A stretch of DNA of 64,000 bases from Ochrobactrum sp. Marseille-Q0166 (GTDB lineage: Bacteria > Pseudomonadota > Alphaproteobacteria > Rhizobiales > Rhizobiaceae): positions 1,040,501-1,104,500 of the forward strand of contig NZ_JACJUO010000001.1 in assembly GCF_014397025.1 (NCBI RefSeq), read 5' to 3'. The position numbers and the translations under genes were made by a program. This document shows, one piece after another, positions 8,933 to 16,783 of the stretch (positions are counted from its first letter, which is position 1; every line of letters starts with the position of its first letter). A model generated the notes under the pieces. The model saw only the letters and a program-made list of their open reading frames with translations, made no database searches and was not told the DNA's origin.

Positions 8933-9895
8933 ATGGAATTGCCATCACGACTGCGTCAGGCAGTCGATGCTGCGCTTGAGGGCATGGCATTGACTGATCT
9001 GAAACGCGCCTCCGATATTTTATCGCAGCGTTATCGTGCTGAAACGCGCGATGGACGGTTGCATATTTCGGATGAACTGGCTGCCAAAGCCTATCTGGCT
9101 GCACGGCTGCCAGCAACCTATGCTGCCGTTCGTACAAGCTTGGAGAACGTTGCGGAAGTTTGTCCTGATTTTGTGCCTCACACGCTGCTTGACGTCGGAT
9201 GCGGGCCGGGGACTGCACTGTGGGCAGCCAGCGATTGCTGGCCTGATTTGCAGGCAGCTACAATGATCGAAGCAAGTCCTGCAATCCGTTCGGTCGGAAG
9301 CGCTCTTGCAACAAATATCAGCCTTAAGACGGAGTGGCGTGCAGGGGATCTGGTCAAGGAAAAGATCGACCTTCCAAAGGCTGATCTGGTAACCATTGCC
9401 TATGTTCTCGACGAGTTGGCGCCACCTGATCGCAAGGCGCTGGTCGAAAAGCTCTGGACGCACACGCAGCATATGTTTGTGATTGTGGAGCCGGGAACAC
9501 CTGCTGGCTGGCAGCGTATTCTGGATGCGCGCACCGCGTTGATCGCGCAGGGTGCGCATATCGTGGCTCCGTGCCCACATCAACTTGATTGTCCGATTGC
9601 AGCACCTGACTGGTGCCATTTTTCGCGGCGTGTTGCGCGTTCGCGAATTCACCGTCTGACCAAAGATGCCGAAGTGCCCTGGGAAGATGAGAAATTCATC
9701 TATCTCGCGGCGACACGTGATCCATCACTTGCCGTTTCCGCGCGCGTGATTGCGCCGACGCGTGTCGGCGGTGGCAAGGTTTCGATGAAGCTTTGCAAAG
9801 ATGACGGCTCCGCCGAAGAGAGGCTTTTGACCAAGCGCGACGGCGAGTTCTTCCGTTGGGGCCGTCGCGCTGATTGGGGCGATGCTTATTTATGA
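8933..9895 (+). CDS. Rsm22-like small-ribosomal-subunit methyltransferase-fold protein
   Basis: A 320-residue protein of the Rsm22 family (Pfam Rsm22, related to mitochondrial METTL17), associated with small-subunit assembly. The SAM-binding motif I is LLDVGCGPGTALWAA (residues 85-99), then a partial Rossmann fold with DLVTIAYVLDEL. The C-terminal half carries Cys214, Cys220 and Cys228 in CPHQLDC...WCHF and Cys288, spaced like the four ligands of the METTL17 iron-sulfur cluster. Its stop overlaps the end of the convergent MFS gene by 6 nt. Confidence 0.85.
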   Translation: MELPSRLRQAVDAALEGMALTDLKRASDILSQRYRAETRDGRLHISDELAAKAYLAARLPATYAAVRTSLENVAEVCPDFVPHTLLDVGCGPGTALWAASDCWPDLQAATMIEASPAIRSVGSALATNISLKTEWRAGDLVKEKIDLPKADLVTIAYVLDELAPPDRKALVEKLWTHTQHMFVIVEPGTPAGWQRILDARTALIAQGAHIVAPCPHQLDCPIAAPDWCHFSRRVARSRIHRLTKDAEVPWEDEKFIYLAATRDPSLAVSARVIAPTRVGGGKVSMKLCKDDGSAEERLLTKRDGEFFRWGRRADWGDAYL

Positions 9896-11182
9896 AGCTT
9901 GAAACGCTGATTGCAATTTTGGGCGGTTGATCAGGAACACCATCGCGGCCGCCGCAAAGCACATGGCACCGGCCAGAATGAGCGCGGGTGTATAGCTGTC
10001 ATAATCGGTGCGAACAAAGCCCGCAAAGGCTGCGGCCGCGGCAGCGCCCACCTGATGCCCGGTAAAGATCCAGCCAAAAACCATCCCGGCTTTTTCGGGG
10101 CCGAATTTCTCTGCTGCAAGCTTTACCGTTGGGGGCACGGTTGCGACCCAATCAAGACCATAGAAGACGGCAAAGAGTGCGAGTTCATAAATCGAAAAAT
10201 CGGTGAATGTGAGATAAATCAGCGAAAGGCCGCGCAGCGCATAGAACCAGAACAGAAGCCAGCGATTGTCATAGCGGTCGGTAAGCCAGCCGGACGCTAT
10301 CGTGCCAATCAGATCGAAAGCGCCGATGACAGCGAGAATACCGGCTGCGCCCACGGGCACGATGCCGTAGTCGCCGCAAAGTGCAATCCAGTGGGTCTGG
10401 ATAAGGCCGTTGGTCGAGAAACCGCAGACAAAAAATGTGAGGAACAAGACCCAGAAAGTCGTTGTTGAAGATGCTTCACGCAATGTCACCAGAGGAGAGA
10501 GCAGCATAGCGCCAAACTGCTTCTTTGGTTCAGGGGCGGGCATGGGCGCTGTGCGGCCATAGGGTTTGAGGCCGAGATCTGATGGTTTGTCACGCATCAG
10601 CATCAGCACCAGAATGAGTGCTGCGACCAGAAATGAAATCACAATTGTAAGTGATGTGCGCCAGCCGATATTTTGGCTCACGCTTGCAAGAATTGGCATG
10701 AAAATAAGCTGACCGGTTGCGTTGCTGGCGGTCATCATGCCGACGACCAGACCACGGCGCTTTTCAAACCAGCGTGCAGCAACCGTAGCGCCAAGTACAA
10801 GAGCTGTCATGCCAGTGCCAAGGCCGATCACGACGCCCCAGAGTGCTACCATCTGCCATTGCTCGGTCATGAAGATCGAGCCCAAAAGCCCGAGTGAAAT
10901 CATGATGAGTGCCGCCATGACCACCCGGCGCAGGCCGAACTGGTTCATGAATGCAGCCGCAAACGGCCCCATCAAACCAAACAGCACAAGACGCAACGCC
11001 ATAGCGAAGGAAATATCGGCATTGCTCCAGCCGAACTCGCTTTGAAGCGGCTCAATCAATATGCCTGCCGAGCCCATGGCAGCGGCTGTTGCCAGCATCG
11101 TCAGGAAGGTGATCCCAGCAATGACCCATCCATAATGGATGTTTCTTTGTGCAAGAAAGCTGGCTAGGCGGGATGAGATCAT
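9890..11182 (-). CDS. MFS transporter
   Basis: A 430-residue major facilitator superfamily protein of the oxalate/monocarboxylate-like type, with about twelve membrane segments and a central loop rich in Pro (APMPAPEPKKQFG). The intracellular loop between helices 2 and 3 reads FMNQFGLRRVVMAALIM, and between helices 8 and 9 WLTDRYDNRWLLFWF. The substrate cannot be told from sequence. The ATG at 11182 is preferred; a TTG at 11221 adds 13 polar residues with no ribosome site. A marR gene lies 123 nt upstream on the same strand, so the two may be one operon. Confidence 0.85.
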   Translation of the reverse strand: MISSRLASFLAQRNIHYGWVIAGITFLTMLATAAAMGSAGILIEPLQSEFGWSNADISFAMALRLVLFGLMGPFAAAFMNQFGLRRVVMAALIMISLGLLGSIFMTEQWQMVALWGVVIGLGTGMTALVLGATVAARWFEKRRGLVVGMMTASNATGQLIFMPILASVSQNIGWRTSLTIVISFLVAALILVLMLMRDKPSDLGLKPYGRTAPMPAPEPKKQFGAMLLSPLVTLREASSTTTFWVLFLTFFVCGFSTNGLIQTHWIALCGDYGIVPVGAAGILAVIGAFDLIGTIASGWLTDRYDNRWLLFWFYALRGLSLIYLTFTDFSIYELALFAVFYGLDWVATVPPTVKLAAEKFGPEKAGMVFGWIFTGHQVGAAAAAAFAGFVRTDYDSYTPALILAGAMCFAAAAMVFLINRPKLQSAFQAS

Positions 11183-11305
11183 CTTCGACACTTTCTGTTT
11201 CGGCTGAATTTCGTCCAGCAATACACTGGAAGACGAAACCGTCCGCTATTTAACGTTGCTGCAAGTTTCAATCATTGTTTTCAGTCAAGGCGCGCTCTGC
11301 AATCA

Positions 11306-11704
11306 TCACAATGCATCAAGAAGCGCCCGCAATTGTTCGACACCCTTGTGGCCAAGCCGCGCTTCTATTTCGCTTTGTGCCTGATCCCACAATGGTTCAC
11401 CCTGTTTGACCAGCCTATGGCCCTCATTGCTCAGTGTTATCGTGGTTTCGCGGTGATCGTCACTGGACGCTGGTTCAATCAAGCCCAATTTCTGCAAGAC
11501 CTTTGCATTGCGTCCCATGGTCGACCGATCCAACTCGGCAATGCGGGCCAGTTCAGTGAGCGAGATCGTTGTCGCGCGCGAGATTTTTCGCAACAGGCTG
11601 AACTGCGCTACGCTAATGCCAAGCGGTGCCAATGCCTCGTCATAAATCGCCGAGGTTTTTCGGGCTGCCTGACGCAAATGAATACATATGCAGGAATTTG
11701 TCAT
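11306..11704 (-). CDS. MarR family transcriptional regulator
   Basis: A 132-residue winged-helix repressor-type protein. The recognition region reads SLTELARIAELDRSTMGRNAKVLQKLGLIEP and the wing SSDDHRETTITLSNEG, both classical MarR. The start ATG at 11704 (MTNSCICIH) is the first codon compatible with family length. Earlier in-frame starts, including a TTG at 11752, lie within the promoter-like region. It lies upstream of the MFS gene and likely controls it and itself through the palindrome on its own start codon. The ligand is unknown; two Cys near the N-terminus could make it redox-responsive, which is only a guess. Confidence 0.88.
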   Translation of the reverse strand: MTNSCICIHLRQAARKTSAIYDEALAPLGISVAQFSLLRKISRATTISLTELARIAELDRSTMGRNAKVLQKLGLIEPASSDDHRETTITLSNEGHRLVKQGEPLWDQAQSEIEARLGHKGVEQLRALLDAL

Positions 11705-11730
11705 TATGCGGGTATATACCCGCATAATGA
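11701..11730. promoter_or_regulatory. Perfect 30-bp palindrome at the marR start, probable operator
   Basis: Two 15-base arms, TCATTATGCGGGTAT and its exact complement, meet with no spacer. The palindrome covers the marR start codon (11702-11704) and the 26 bases upstream. On the minus strand a TTGTTT, 17-base spacer, CATTAT pair puts a possible -10 element inside the outer arm. MarR proteins bind such palindromes to repress their own genes. Confidence 0.8.
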
Positions 11731-11885
11731 CTCTGGCAATATGTCGAAACAATTTTTGTAAGATTTGATTGGCGCTGGGCTAAAAACCGGCGCTGGAGCG
11801 CATCGCAAAAGTTAGTAATGTCTAAGCGGGGAAATCGTCCACTGGACTGATTTCTGATCCCGATATGATCGGATGAAGATGTGCT

Positions 11886-12347
11886 CTAAACCGCGATATG
11901 CGACGTCTCTTTCACTTCCTCCATCACTGCGTAAGTGTGAGATTCACGCACGCCGGGAAGCGAAAGCAGGGCTTCGGAGAGAAAACGCCGATAGTGATCC
12001 ATATCCGTGACACGCGCCTTGATCAGATAATCGAAGCCACCCGCCACCATATGGCATTCCATAATATCGGGATTGCTTCGTGTGAATGTGGCGAAGGTGT
12101 CAAAAACTTCCGGTGTGGTGCGGTCCAGCTTGATTTCGATGAAAACGAGCATGGAGCGGTCAAGCATTTTCGGCGACAGGTGCGCTGAATAGCCAAGAAT
12201 ATAACCTTCGCGCGTGAGGCGTTTCACGCGTTCAGCCGTCGCTGTCTGGGAAAGATTGATACGATCAGCCAGTTCAGTATTGGTAAGTCGGCCATTTTCC
12301 TGAAGCGCAGACAGAATGCTCCTGTCCATCACATCGAGATTCTTCAT
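11886..12347 (-). CDS. Lrp/AsnC family transcriptional regulator
   Basis: A 153-residue Lrp/AsnC regulator. The N-terminal helix-turn-helix is seen in LQENGRLTNTELADRINLSQTATAERVKRLTREGYI, followed by the RAM/AsnC ligand-binding and oligomerisation domain with VAGGFDYLIKARVTDMDHYRRFL. The ATG at 12347 has GGGGAC upstream and gives the normal family length; upstream ATGs would add an atypical basic tail. No target gene is adjacent, so the regulon is unknown. It is divergent from the trp leader region to its right. Confidence 0.92.
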   Translation of the reverse strand: MKNLDVMDRSILSALQENGRLTNTELADRINLSQTATAERVKRLTREGYILGYSAHLSPKMLDRSMLVFIEIKLDRTTPEVFDTFATFTRSNPDIMECHMVAGGFDYLIKARVTDMDHYRRFLSEALLSLPGVRESHTYAVMEEVKETSHIAV

Positions 12348-12657
12348 TGATGTCCCCATTTGACCGCCTGCGTGTGCGGTTCTTTTTGTTTGCTTGCAAA
12401 TGATCTGCGACCGAAATGAATCTGAAAACCTGCCTGGGCGCAAGGCAAAAATGCTTAATCGGTCATACAAACTTTCTCATACAATATAGTTTTAAAAACC
12501 CAGGGTTGTGCTGCGATAAGATTAACAGCTTGAGATCGTCTCGATAATGCTCCCTCTGGCGTTTGGAAAATAGCAGCATATACACTTTATAGTTGCAAAC
12601 TAAATACCATTCATGGTAGTGTTTATGCATACTGAAAGTCATATTATTCTTATACAT

Positions 12658-12780
12658 TTCGTACTTTGGGCTCTGCCCGTTCTGATCAGTGGAAAGCGTA
12701 CCTGCTACTTTCCAACTGCATTGCCTTCATTAAAGGCAAGGGGAAATCCGGCCTCTTCACTGGGTCCGGATTTTCTTTAT
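12658..12780 (+). ncRNA. Candidate small RNA with three hairpins and an intrinsic terminator
   Basis: Three hairpins follow one another: AGTGGAAAG with CTTTCCAACT (12688-12717), TTGCCTT with AAGGCAA (12721-12739), and GAAATCCGG with CCGGATTTTC (12743-12775) followed by TTTAT. The third is a typical rho-independent terminator, yet no gene on the plus strand feeds it. A TATACA at about 12650 could be the -10 box, giving a transcript near 120 nt. The 5' end is a guess; there is no direct proof of transcription. Confidence 0.5.
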
Positions 12781-12833
12781 GTCGATTGTTTCGAGTGGGT
12801 TTCTTCTGCTTTTGTGTTGTTTGAATTTTCCAG

Positions 12834-12861
12834 TTGCAAGCGATGCAAGGGAAGGCTAACA
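12834..12861 (+). promoter_or_regulatory. Predicted trpL promoter
   Basis: TTGCAA at 12834-12839 and CTAACA at 12856-12861 with a 16-base spacer. Transcription would start at about 12868-12870, at or within two bases of the trpL ATG, so the leader mRNA would be almost or fully leaderless, as reported for trpL in Sinorhizobium. Confidence 0.55.
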
Positions 12862-12869
12862 GTATCGCC

Positions 12870-12917
12870 ATGAACATTTCGCGCATTGATACAAAAATCT
12901 GGTGGTGGGCTCGCTAA
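12870..12917 (+). CDS. trpL: trp operon leader peptide
   Basis: A 15-codon frame encoding [15 protein letters not shown], with three consecutive Trp codons at 12900-12908 and a stop at 12915. The IWWWAR end matches the rhizobial peTrpL peptide that I recall. It acts as a tryptophan sensor: a ribosome stalled on the Trp codons leaves the GCGGCC at 12920 free to pair with GGCCGC at 12960, preventing the terminator. There is no Shine-Dalgarno sequence, consistent with leaderless translation. In Sinorhizobium both the peptide and the terminated RNA have further trans roles; whether that holds here is unknown. Confidence 0.9.
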   Translation: MNISRIDTKIWWWAR

Positions 12918-12919
12918 AA

Positions 12920-12990
12920 GCGGCCACGCAGGCGTTTGTGCATTTGCGTTTCAGAAACAGGCCGCTGGGATTATCCGGGCGGCCTTTTTG
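12920..12990 (+). promoter_or_regulatory. trp attenuator (antiterminator and terminator)
   Basis: Segment 2 is GCGGCC at 12920-12925, segment 3 GGCCGC at 12960-12965, segment 4 GCGGCC at 12979-12984 followed by TTTTTG. Segments 2 and 4 are identical, so 2:3 and 3:4 pairing exclude each other. The Trp codons can pair with the CCAC right after segment 2 (segment 1:2). This is the full classical attenuation layout upstream of trpE(G). Confidence 0.88.
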
Positions 12991-13059
12991 TTTGGCTGTT
13001 TGAATAAGACCGGGTCTTGGAAGTGCTCGATAACGAATAACACTTGGGAATTGCCAGTC

Positions 13060-15255
13060 ATGAATGCGAAGATTGCGGATAGCGAGATATTCAGGCACGA
13101 GACTGCGGGCGGCATTGTTGTCGAACGTGTGCGCCATCTGACTGCTTATAAGGGAGCCATCGAGACTTATATCGATGCTCTGAATGAGCGGCGGGGCGCG
13201 GTCTTTTCTTCCAATTACGAATATCCGGGTCGCTATACGCGATGGGACACGGCAATTGTTGATCCGCCAGTGGTCATCACATCACGTGCGCGCCAGATGC
13301 GTATTGAAGCGCTGAACAAGCGCGGCGTGATCCTGCTGCGCCCGATCCTCAAGACGGTACAGGCACTTGGTGAAGTCAAGGTCGATAAGGCCGATGAAGA
13401 TCGGATCGAGCTGACGATTGCTGAACCTACCGGCACATTCACCGAAGAAGAACGCTCCCGCATGCCATCGGTCTTTACCGTGCTGCGCGCGATTGTCGGC
13501 CTTTTCTTCTCCGAAGAAGATGCAAATCTCGGCCTTTACGGCGCATTCGGCTATGATCTCGCCTTCCAGTTCGATCCAATCCAGTACAAGCTGAAGCGCC
13601 CGGACGATCAGCGCGATCTGGTGCTTTTCATCCCGGATGAAATCTTCGTGGCCGATCACTACTCGGCACGCGCATGGGTGGATCGCTATGAATTCATCTG
13701 CGGCGGCTCCTCAACGCATGATCTTGCGCGCGCGACGCCGGTGCAGCCATTCAAACCTGCCGAGCGTGATCTGCCGCGCGGCGATCACAATCCGGGCGAA
13801 TATGCCAAGCTGGTTGAACGTGCAAAAGAAAGCTTCAGGCGTGGCGATCTGTTTGAAGTCGTGCCTGGCCAGACTTTCTACGAGCGTTGCCACACGGCGC
13901 CTTCGGAAATCTTCCGTCGGCTGAAGTCGATCAATCCGTCGCCTTATTCATTTTTCATCAATCTGGGAGAGAATGAATATCTGGTGGGGGCTTCGCCGGA
14001 AATGTTCGTGCGTGTCAATGGTCGCCGGATCGAGACCTGCCCGATTTCCGGTACGATCAAGCGCGGTGAAGATGCGATTTCGGATTCCGAGCAGATTCTG
14101 AAACTGCTCAATTCCAAGAAGGACGAGTCCGAGCTGACCATGTGTTCGGATGTTGATCGCAACGATAAAAGCCGGGTCTGTGAACCGGGTTCGGTGCGGG
14201 TGATCGGTCGTCGTCAGATCGAAATGTATTCGCGTCTGATCCACACAGTTGACCATATTGAAGGCCGTTTGCGTGACGGGATGGATGCTTTTGACGGCTT
14301 CCTCAGCCATGCCTGGGCTGTGACTGTAACCGGTGCGCCAAAACTTTGGGCCATGCGCTTCCTCGAGGAAAACGAGCGCAGCCCGCGTGCATGGTATGGC
14401 GGTGCTGTCGGCATGATGCACTTTAACGGCGATATGAATACCGGCCTCACATTGCGTACGATCCGCGTCAAGGATGGTGTGGCCGAGATCCGTGCGGGTG
14501 CGACACTGTTGTTTGATTCCAATCCTGAAGAAGAAGAAGCCGAAACTGAATTGAAGGCCTCTGCGATGATCGCTGCTGTGCGTGAAGCACAGAAGAGCAA
14601 TCAGGTTGCTGAAGAACGCGTTGCCGCAAAGGTGGGCGAGGGAATTTCGATCCTGCTGGTCGATCATGAAGATTCCTTCGTGCACACACTTGCCAACTAC
14701 TTCCGTCAGACGGGGGCAACGGTTGCGACTGTTCGCTCGCCGGTCGCCGAAGACGTGTTTGACCGCATCAACCCTGATCTTGTCGTGCTGTCGCCCGGAC
14801 CGGGCACGCCACAGGATTTTGATTGCAAGGCAACCATCGACAAGGCGCGTAAGCGTCAGCTGCCGATCTTCGGTGTCTGCCTTGGCCTTCAGGCGCTTGC
14901 AGAAGCCTATGGCGGTACGCTGCGTCAGCTGCGCATTCCGATGCATGGCAAGCCGTCGCGCATCCGGGTTTCAAAACCTGAACGCATCTTCTCCGGTTTG
15001 CCCAAGGAAGTAACGGTAGGTCGCTACCACTCGATCTTTGCCGACCCTGAACGACTGCCGGATGATTTTCTGGTAACGGCGGAAACGGAAGACGGTGTCA
15101 TCATGGCTTTTGAACATAAGAAAGAACCAGTGGCAGCCGTTCAGTTTCACCCCGAATCCATTATGACGCTTGGTCATAATGCGGGGATGCGGATGATCGA
15201 AAATGTCGTAACGCATCTGGCAGGCAAGCACAAAGCGCGCCGCAGCAACTACTAA
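13060..15255 (+). CDS. trpE(G): Anthranilate synthase, fused TrpE(G)
   Basis: A 731-residue fusion of both anthranilate synthase subunits, making anthranilate from chorismate and glutamine, the first step of tryptophan synthesis. Residues 1 to about 510 are the TrpE chorismate-binding part ([21 protein letters not shown], then a conserved [14 protein letters not shown]). From about 525 comes the TrpG glutamine amidotransferase with the nucleophile Cys607 in GVCLGLQ and the HPES His-Glu pair near the end. The fused form is typical of rhizobia and Brucella. The ATG at 13060 gives family length; in-frame codons upstream run through the attenuator and are not translated. It is regulated by the trpL attenuator. 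Confidence 0.97.
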   Translation: MNAKIADSEIFRHETAGGIVVERVRHLTAYKGAIETYIDALNERRGAVFSSNYEYPGRYTRWDTAIVDPPVVITSRARQMRIEALNKRGVILLRPILKTVQALGEVKVDKADEDRIELTIAEPTGTFTEEERSRMPSVFTVLRAIVGLFFSEEDANLGLYGAFGYDLAFQFDPIQYKLKRPDDQRDLVLFIPDEIFVADHYSARAWVDRYEFICGGSSTHDLARATPVQPFKPAERDLPRGDHNPGEYAKLVERAKESFRRGDLFEVVPGQTFYERCHTAPSEIFRRLKSINPSPYSFFINLGENEYLVGASPEMFVRVNGRRIETCPISGTIKRGEDAISDSEQILKLLNSKKDESELTMCSDVDRNDKSRVCEPGSVRVIGRRQIEMYSRLIHTVDHIEGRLRDGMDAFDGFLSHAWAVTVTGAPKLWAMRFLEENERSPRAWYGGAVGMMHFNGDMNTGLTLRTIRVKDGVAEIRAGATLLFDSNPEEEEAETELKASAMIAAVREAQKSNQVAEERVAAKVGEGISILLVDHEDSFVHTLANYFRQTGATVATVRSPVAEDVFDRINPDLVVLSPGPGTPQDFDCKATIDKARKRQLPIFGVCLGLQALAEAYGGTLRQLRIPMHGKPSRIRVSKPERIFSGLPKEVTVGRYHSIFADPERLPDDFLVTAETEDGVIMAFEHKKEPVAAVQFHPESIMTLGHNAGMRMIENVVTHLAGKHKARRSNY

Positions 15256-15566
15256 CTGCGTTTCTGAGTTGCAAAACAAAAAGCCGGCCGTGGTGAAAGC
15301 TGCGGCCGGTTTTGTATTTATGGCCTTATAAAATCATGGTTTTTCAGAGCTGCTTTAGCGAACCATTTGCAACTGTAATGCATTGCATTCGCAAGAGAAA
15401 ATTAAATGCGGGAAGTGAAAAATCAGGGTTTCGAATTCTTGATTTTATGCGCTATAGAACGCCCATCGAAATGCTGCTTGCCGGCTTTGCCGGAGTGAAT
15501 GCGCAATAGGCTTCTCGTTAGCCTGAACCCGCTTGTCGGGATAAGAATTAAAGTATCTGAAGGTTC
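15256..15566. other. Intergenic space between trpE(G) and the CDF gene
   Basis: About 310 nt. The left end holds the trpE(G) terminator at 15284. The rest is AT-richer and should carry the promoter of the CDF gene. A short inverted segment (TGCTTGCCGGCTTTGCC) is the only other structure noted. Confidence 0.5.
15284..15314 (+). terminator. Intrinsic terminator of trpE(G)
   Basis: CCGGCCG and CGGCCGG separated by a 12-base loop, followed by TTTTG, 28 nt after the trpE(G) stop. Confidence 0.85.
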
Positions 15567-16478
15567 ATGATGAACGCGAATGTAAAAGTTCGGCGGCTCG
15601 CCGCTTGGTCCATTCCTGTTGCGCTGGGCGTGATGGGGTTGAAGTATCTGGCCTATGCGCTGACCGGCTCTGTGGCGCTTTATTCGGATGCTCTGGAATC
15701 CATCGTCAATGTTATTGCAGCCTTCGGTGCGTGGTGGGCAATCAGTGTCAGTCATAAGCCTGCAGACGGCAATCATCCTTTTGGACATCACAAGGCCGAG
15801 TATATCTCAGCGGTCGTCGAAGGTGTGCTGATTACGATTGCAGCACTTTTGATTGCCAAAGAAGCGTGGTCAGCTTTGCAGGCGCCGCACCATATGGAAG
15901 AGCCGTGGCTTGGCCTTGCGATTAATATGGGCGCTGCCGCGATCAATGCCTTCTGGGCCATGCTGCTCATTCGCACAGGCCGCAGTGCGCGTTCACCGGC
16001 GCTGGAAGCCGATGGTCAGCACATCATGACTGACGTGTTTACCTCGGTTGGTGTTCTGGTCGGCCTTGTTGGAGCCGTCGTTACAGGCTGGGCAATCCTT
16101 GACCCGCTGCTTGCAATTCTGGTTGCCATCAACATTCTCTGGCAGGGCTGGGGCGTTATCAATAAATCCGTACAGGGCTTGATGGATATCGGCGTCGAGC
16201 CTGCGGAGGAAATGCGGATTCGTGATGTGATTTCAGCGAATGCCGGTGGCGCCATTGAGGTTCATGATCTCAAGACCCGCATCGCAGGCAGTGTGACCTT
16301 CATCGAGTTTCATCTGGTTGTGGCCGCAGATATGAGCGTCGGCGACGCACATATCATCTGTGACCGAATCGAAGATGCCTTGAAAGAGCAGATCGACAGC
16401 GCACGTGTCGTGATCCATGTCGAGCCGGAAGATGAGGCAAAACTGCCGATTGGCACGAGCTCGGTCCCCTTTGCATAA
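15567..16478 (+). CDS. Cation diffusion facilitator family metal transporter
   Basis: A 303-residue CDF transporter (FieF/YiiP-like) exporting divalent metals such as Zn, Fe or Mn. Six membrane segments are followed by a cytoplasmic C-terminal domain of about 90 residues. The metal site in helix 2 is seen in LYSDALESIVNV, and in helix 5 in ADGQHIMTDVFTS (His and Asp spaced by three). The loop HPFGHHKAEY after helix 2 is typical. Two adjacent ATGs (15567, 15570) share the AAGG ribosome site. Metal choice cannot be set from sequence. Confidence 0.93.
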   Translation: MMNANVKVRRLAAWSIPVALGVMGLKYLAYALTGSVALYSDALESIVNVIAAFGAWWAISVSHKPADGNHPFGHHKAEYISAVVEGVLITIAALLIAKEAWSALQAPHHMEEPWLGLAINMGAAAINAFWAMLLIRTGRSARSPALEADGQHIMTDVFTSVGVLVGLVGAVVTGWAILDPLLAILVAINILWQGWGVINKSVQGLMDIGVEPAEEMRIRDVISANAGGAIEVHDLKTRIAGSVTFIEFHLVVAADMSVGDAHIICDRIEDALKEQIDSARVVIHVEPEDEAKLPIGTSSVPFA

Positions 16479-16528
16479 GACAAATTAGCAGCTTGCACGT
16501 TTCAAACCTCACGTGTAAAAGCGTCTCC

Positions 16529-16651
16529 ATGGTTATGAAAAACGCAACATCTATGGAACATTACGCAGCCGCTTCCAGCGCGCGCGTGAACGTTTGCGTT
16601 CTAAACTCGCTTCTTACCCTCGGCCTTAGCGGCGATCGCCGGGCTCGTTGA
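16529..16651 (+). CDS. Predicted leu leader peptide
   Basis: A 40-codon frame upstream of leuA whose C-terminal part reads VLNSLLTLGLSGDRRAR: five Leu codons (CTA, CTT, CTT, CTC, CTT) in nine positions, none of them CTG. Starts at 16529, 16535, 16553 or an internal GTG at 16586 are all possible; no strong ribosome site marks one. Its last codons contain GATCGCCGG (16634-16642), which pairs with CCGGCGGTC downstream. I infer a leucine-sensing leader comparable to leader peptides proposed for leuA in alphaproteobacteria. Confidence 0.72.
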   Translation: MVMKNATSMEHYAAASSARVNVCVLNSLLTLGLSGDRRAR

Positions 16652-16700
16652 AAGGAGCGTCCGGCGGTCGATGACAGTCCCGCTGACGCATGCTCCTTTC
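16634..16700 (+). promoter_or_regulatory. Predicted leuA attenuator hairpins
   Basis: Two hairpins exclude each other. Hairpin A pairs GATCGCCGG (16634-16642) with CCGGCGGTC (16661-16669) and traps GAAAGGAGC in its loop. Hairpin B pairs that GAAAGGAGC (16650-16658) with GCTCCTTTC (16692-16700). A ribosome stalled at the Leu codons permits A; one at the stop codon covers the left arm and permits B. Hairpin B has only TCAAAATC after it, so it is a weak classical terminator. Confidence 0.65.
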
Positions 16701-16783
16701 TCAAAATCAGTATTTGAATTTTAAGAAGAGATATCCGTGTTGTTACAGCAGTAAAGAACTGCTCAGTACGCCGGGAGGATGAG

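Larger units (their letters stand above)
12348..12869. other. Intergenic region between the lrp-type gene and trpL
   Basis: About 520 nt, AT-rich on the left. The left third must hold the leftward promoter of the regulator gene. The right part holds a candidate small RNA with its own terminator (to about 12780) and then the trpL promoter. No coding frame of note was found. Confidence 0.6.

Noticed and set aside
12886..13059. In-frame extension of TrpE(G) upstream to 12886
   Set aside because: It would run through the trp attenuator and terminator and has no homology to TrpE; the family starts at 13060.
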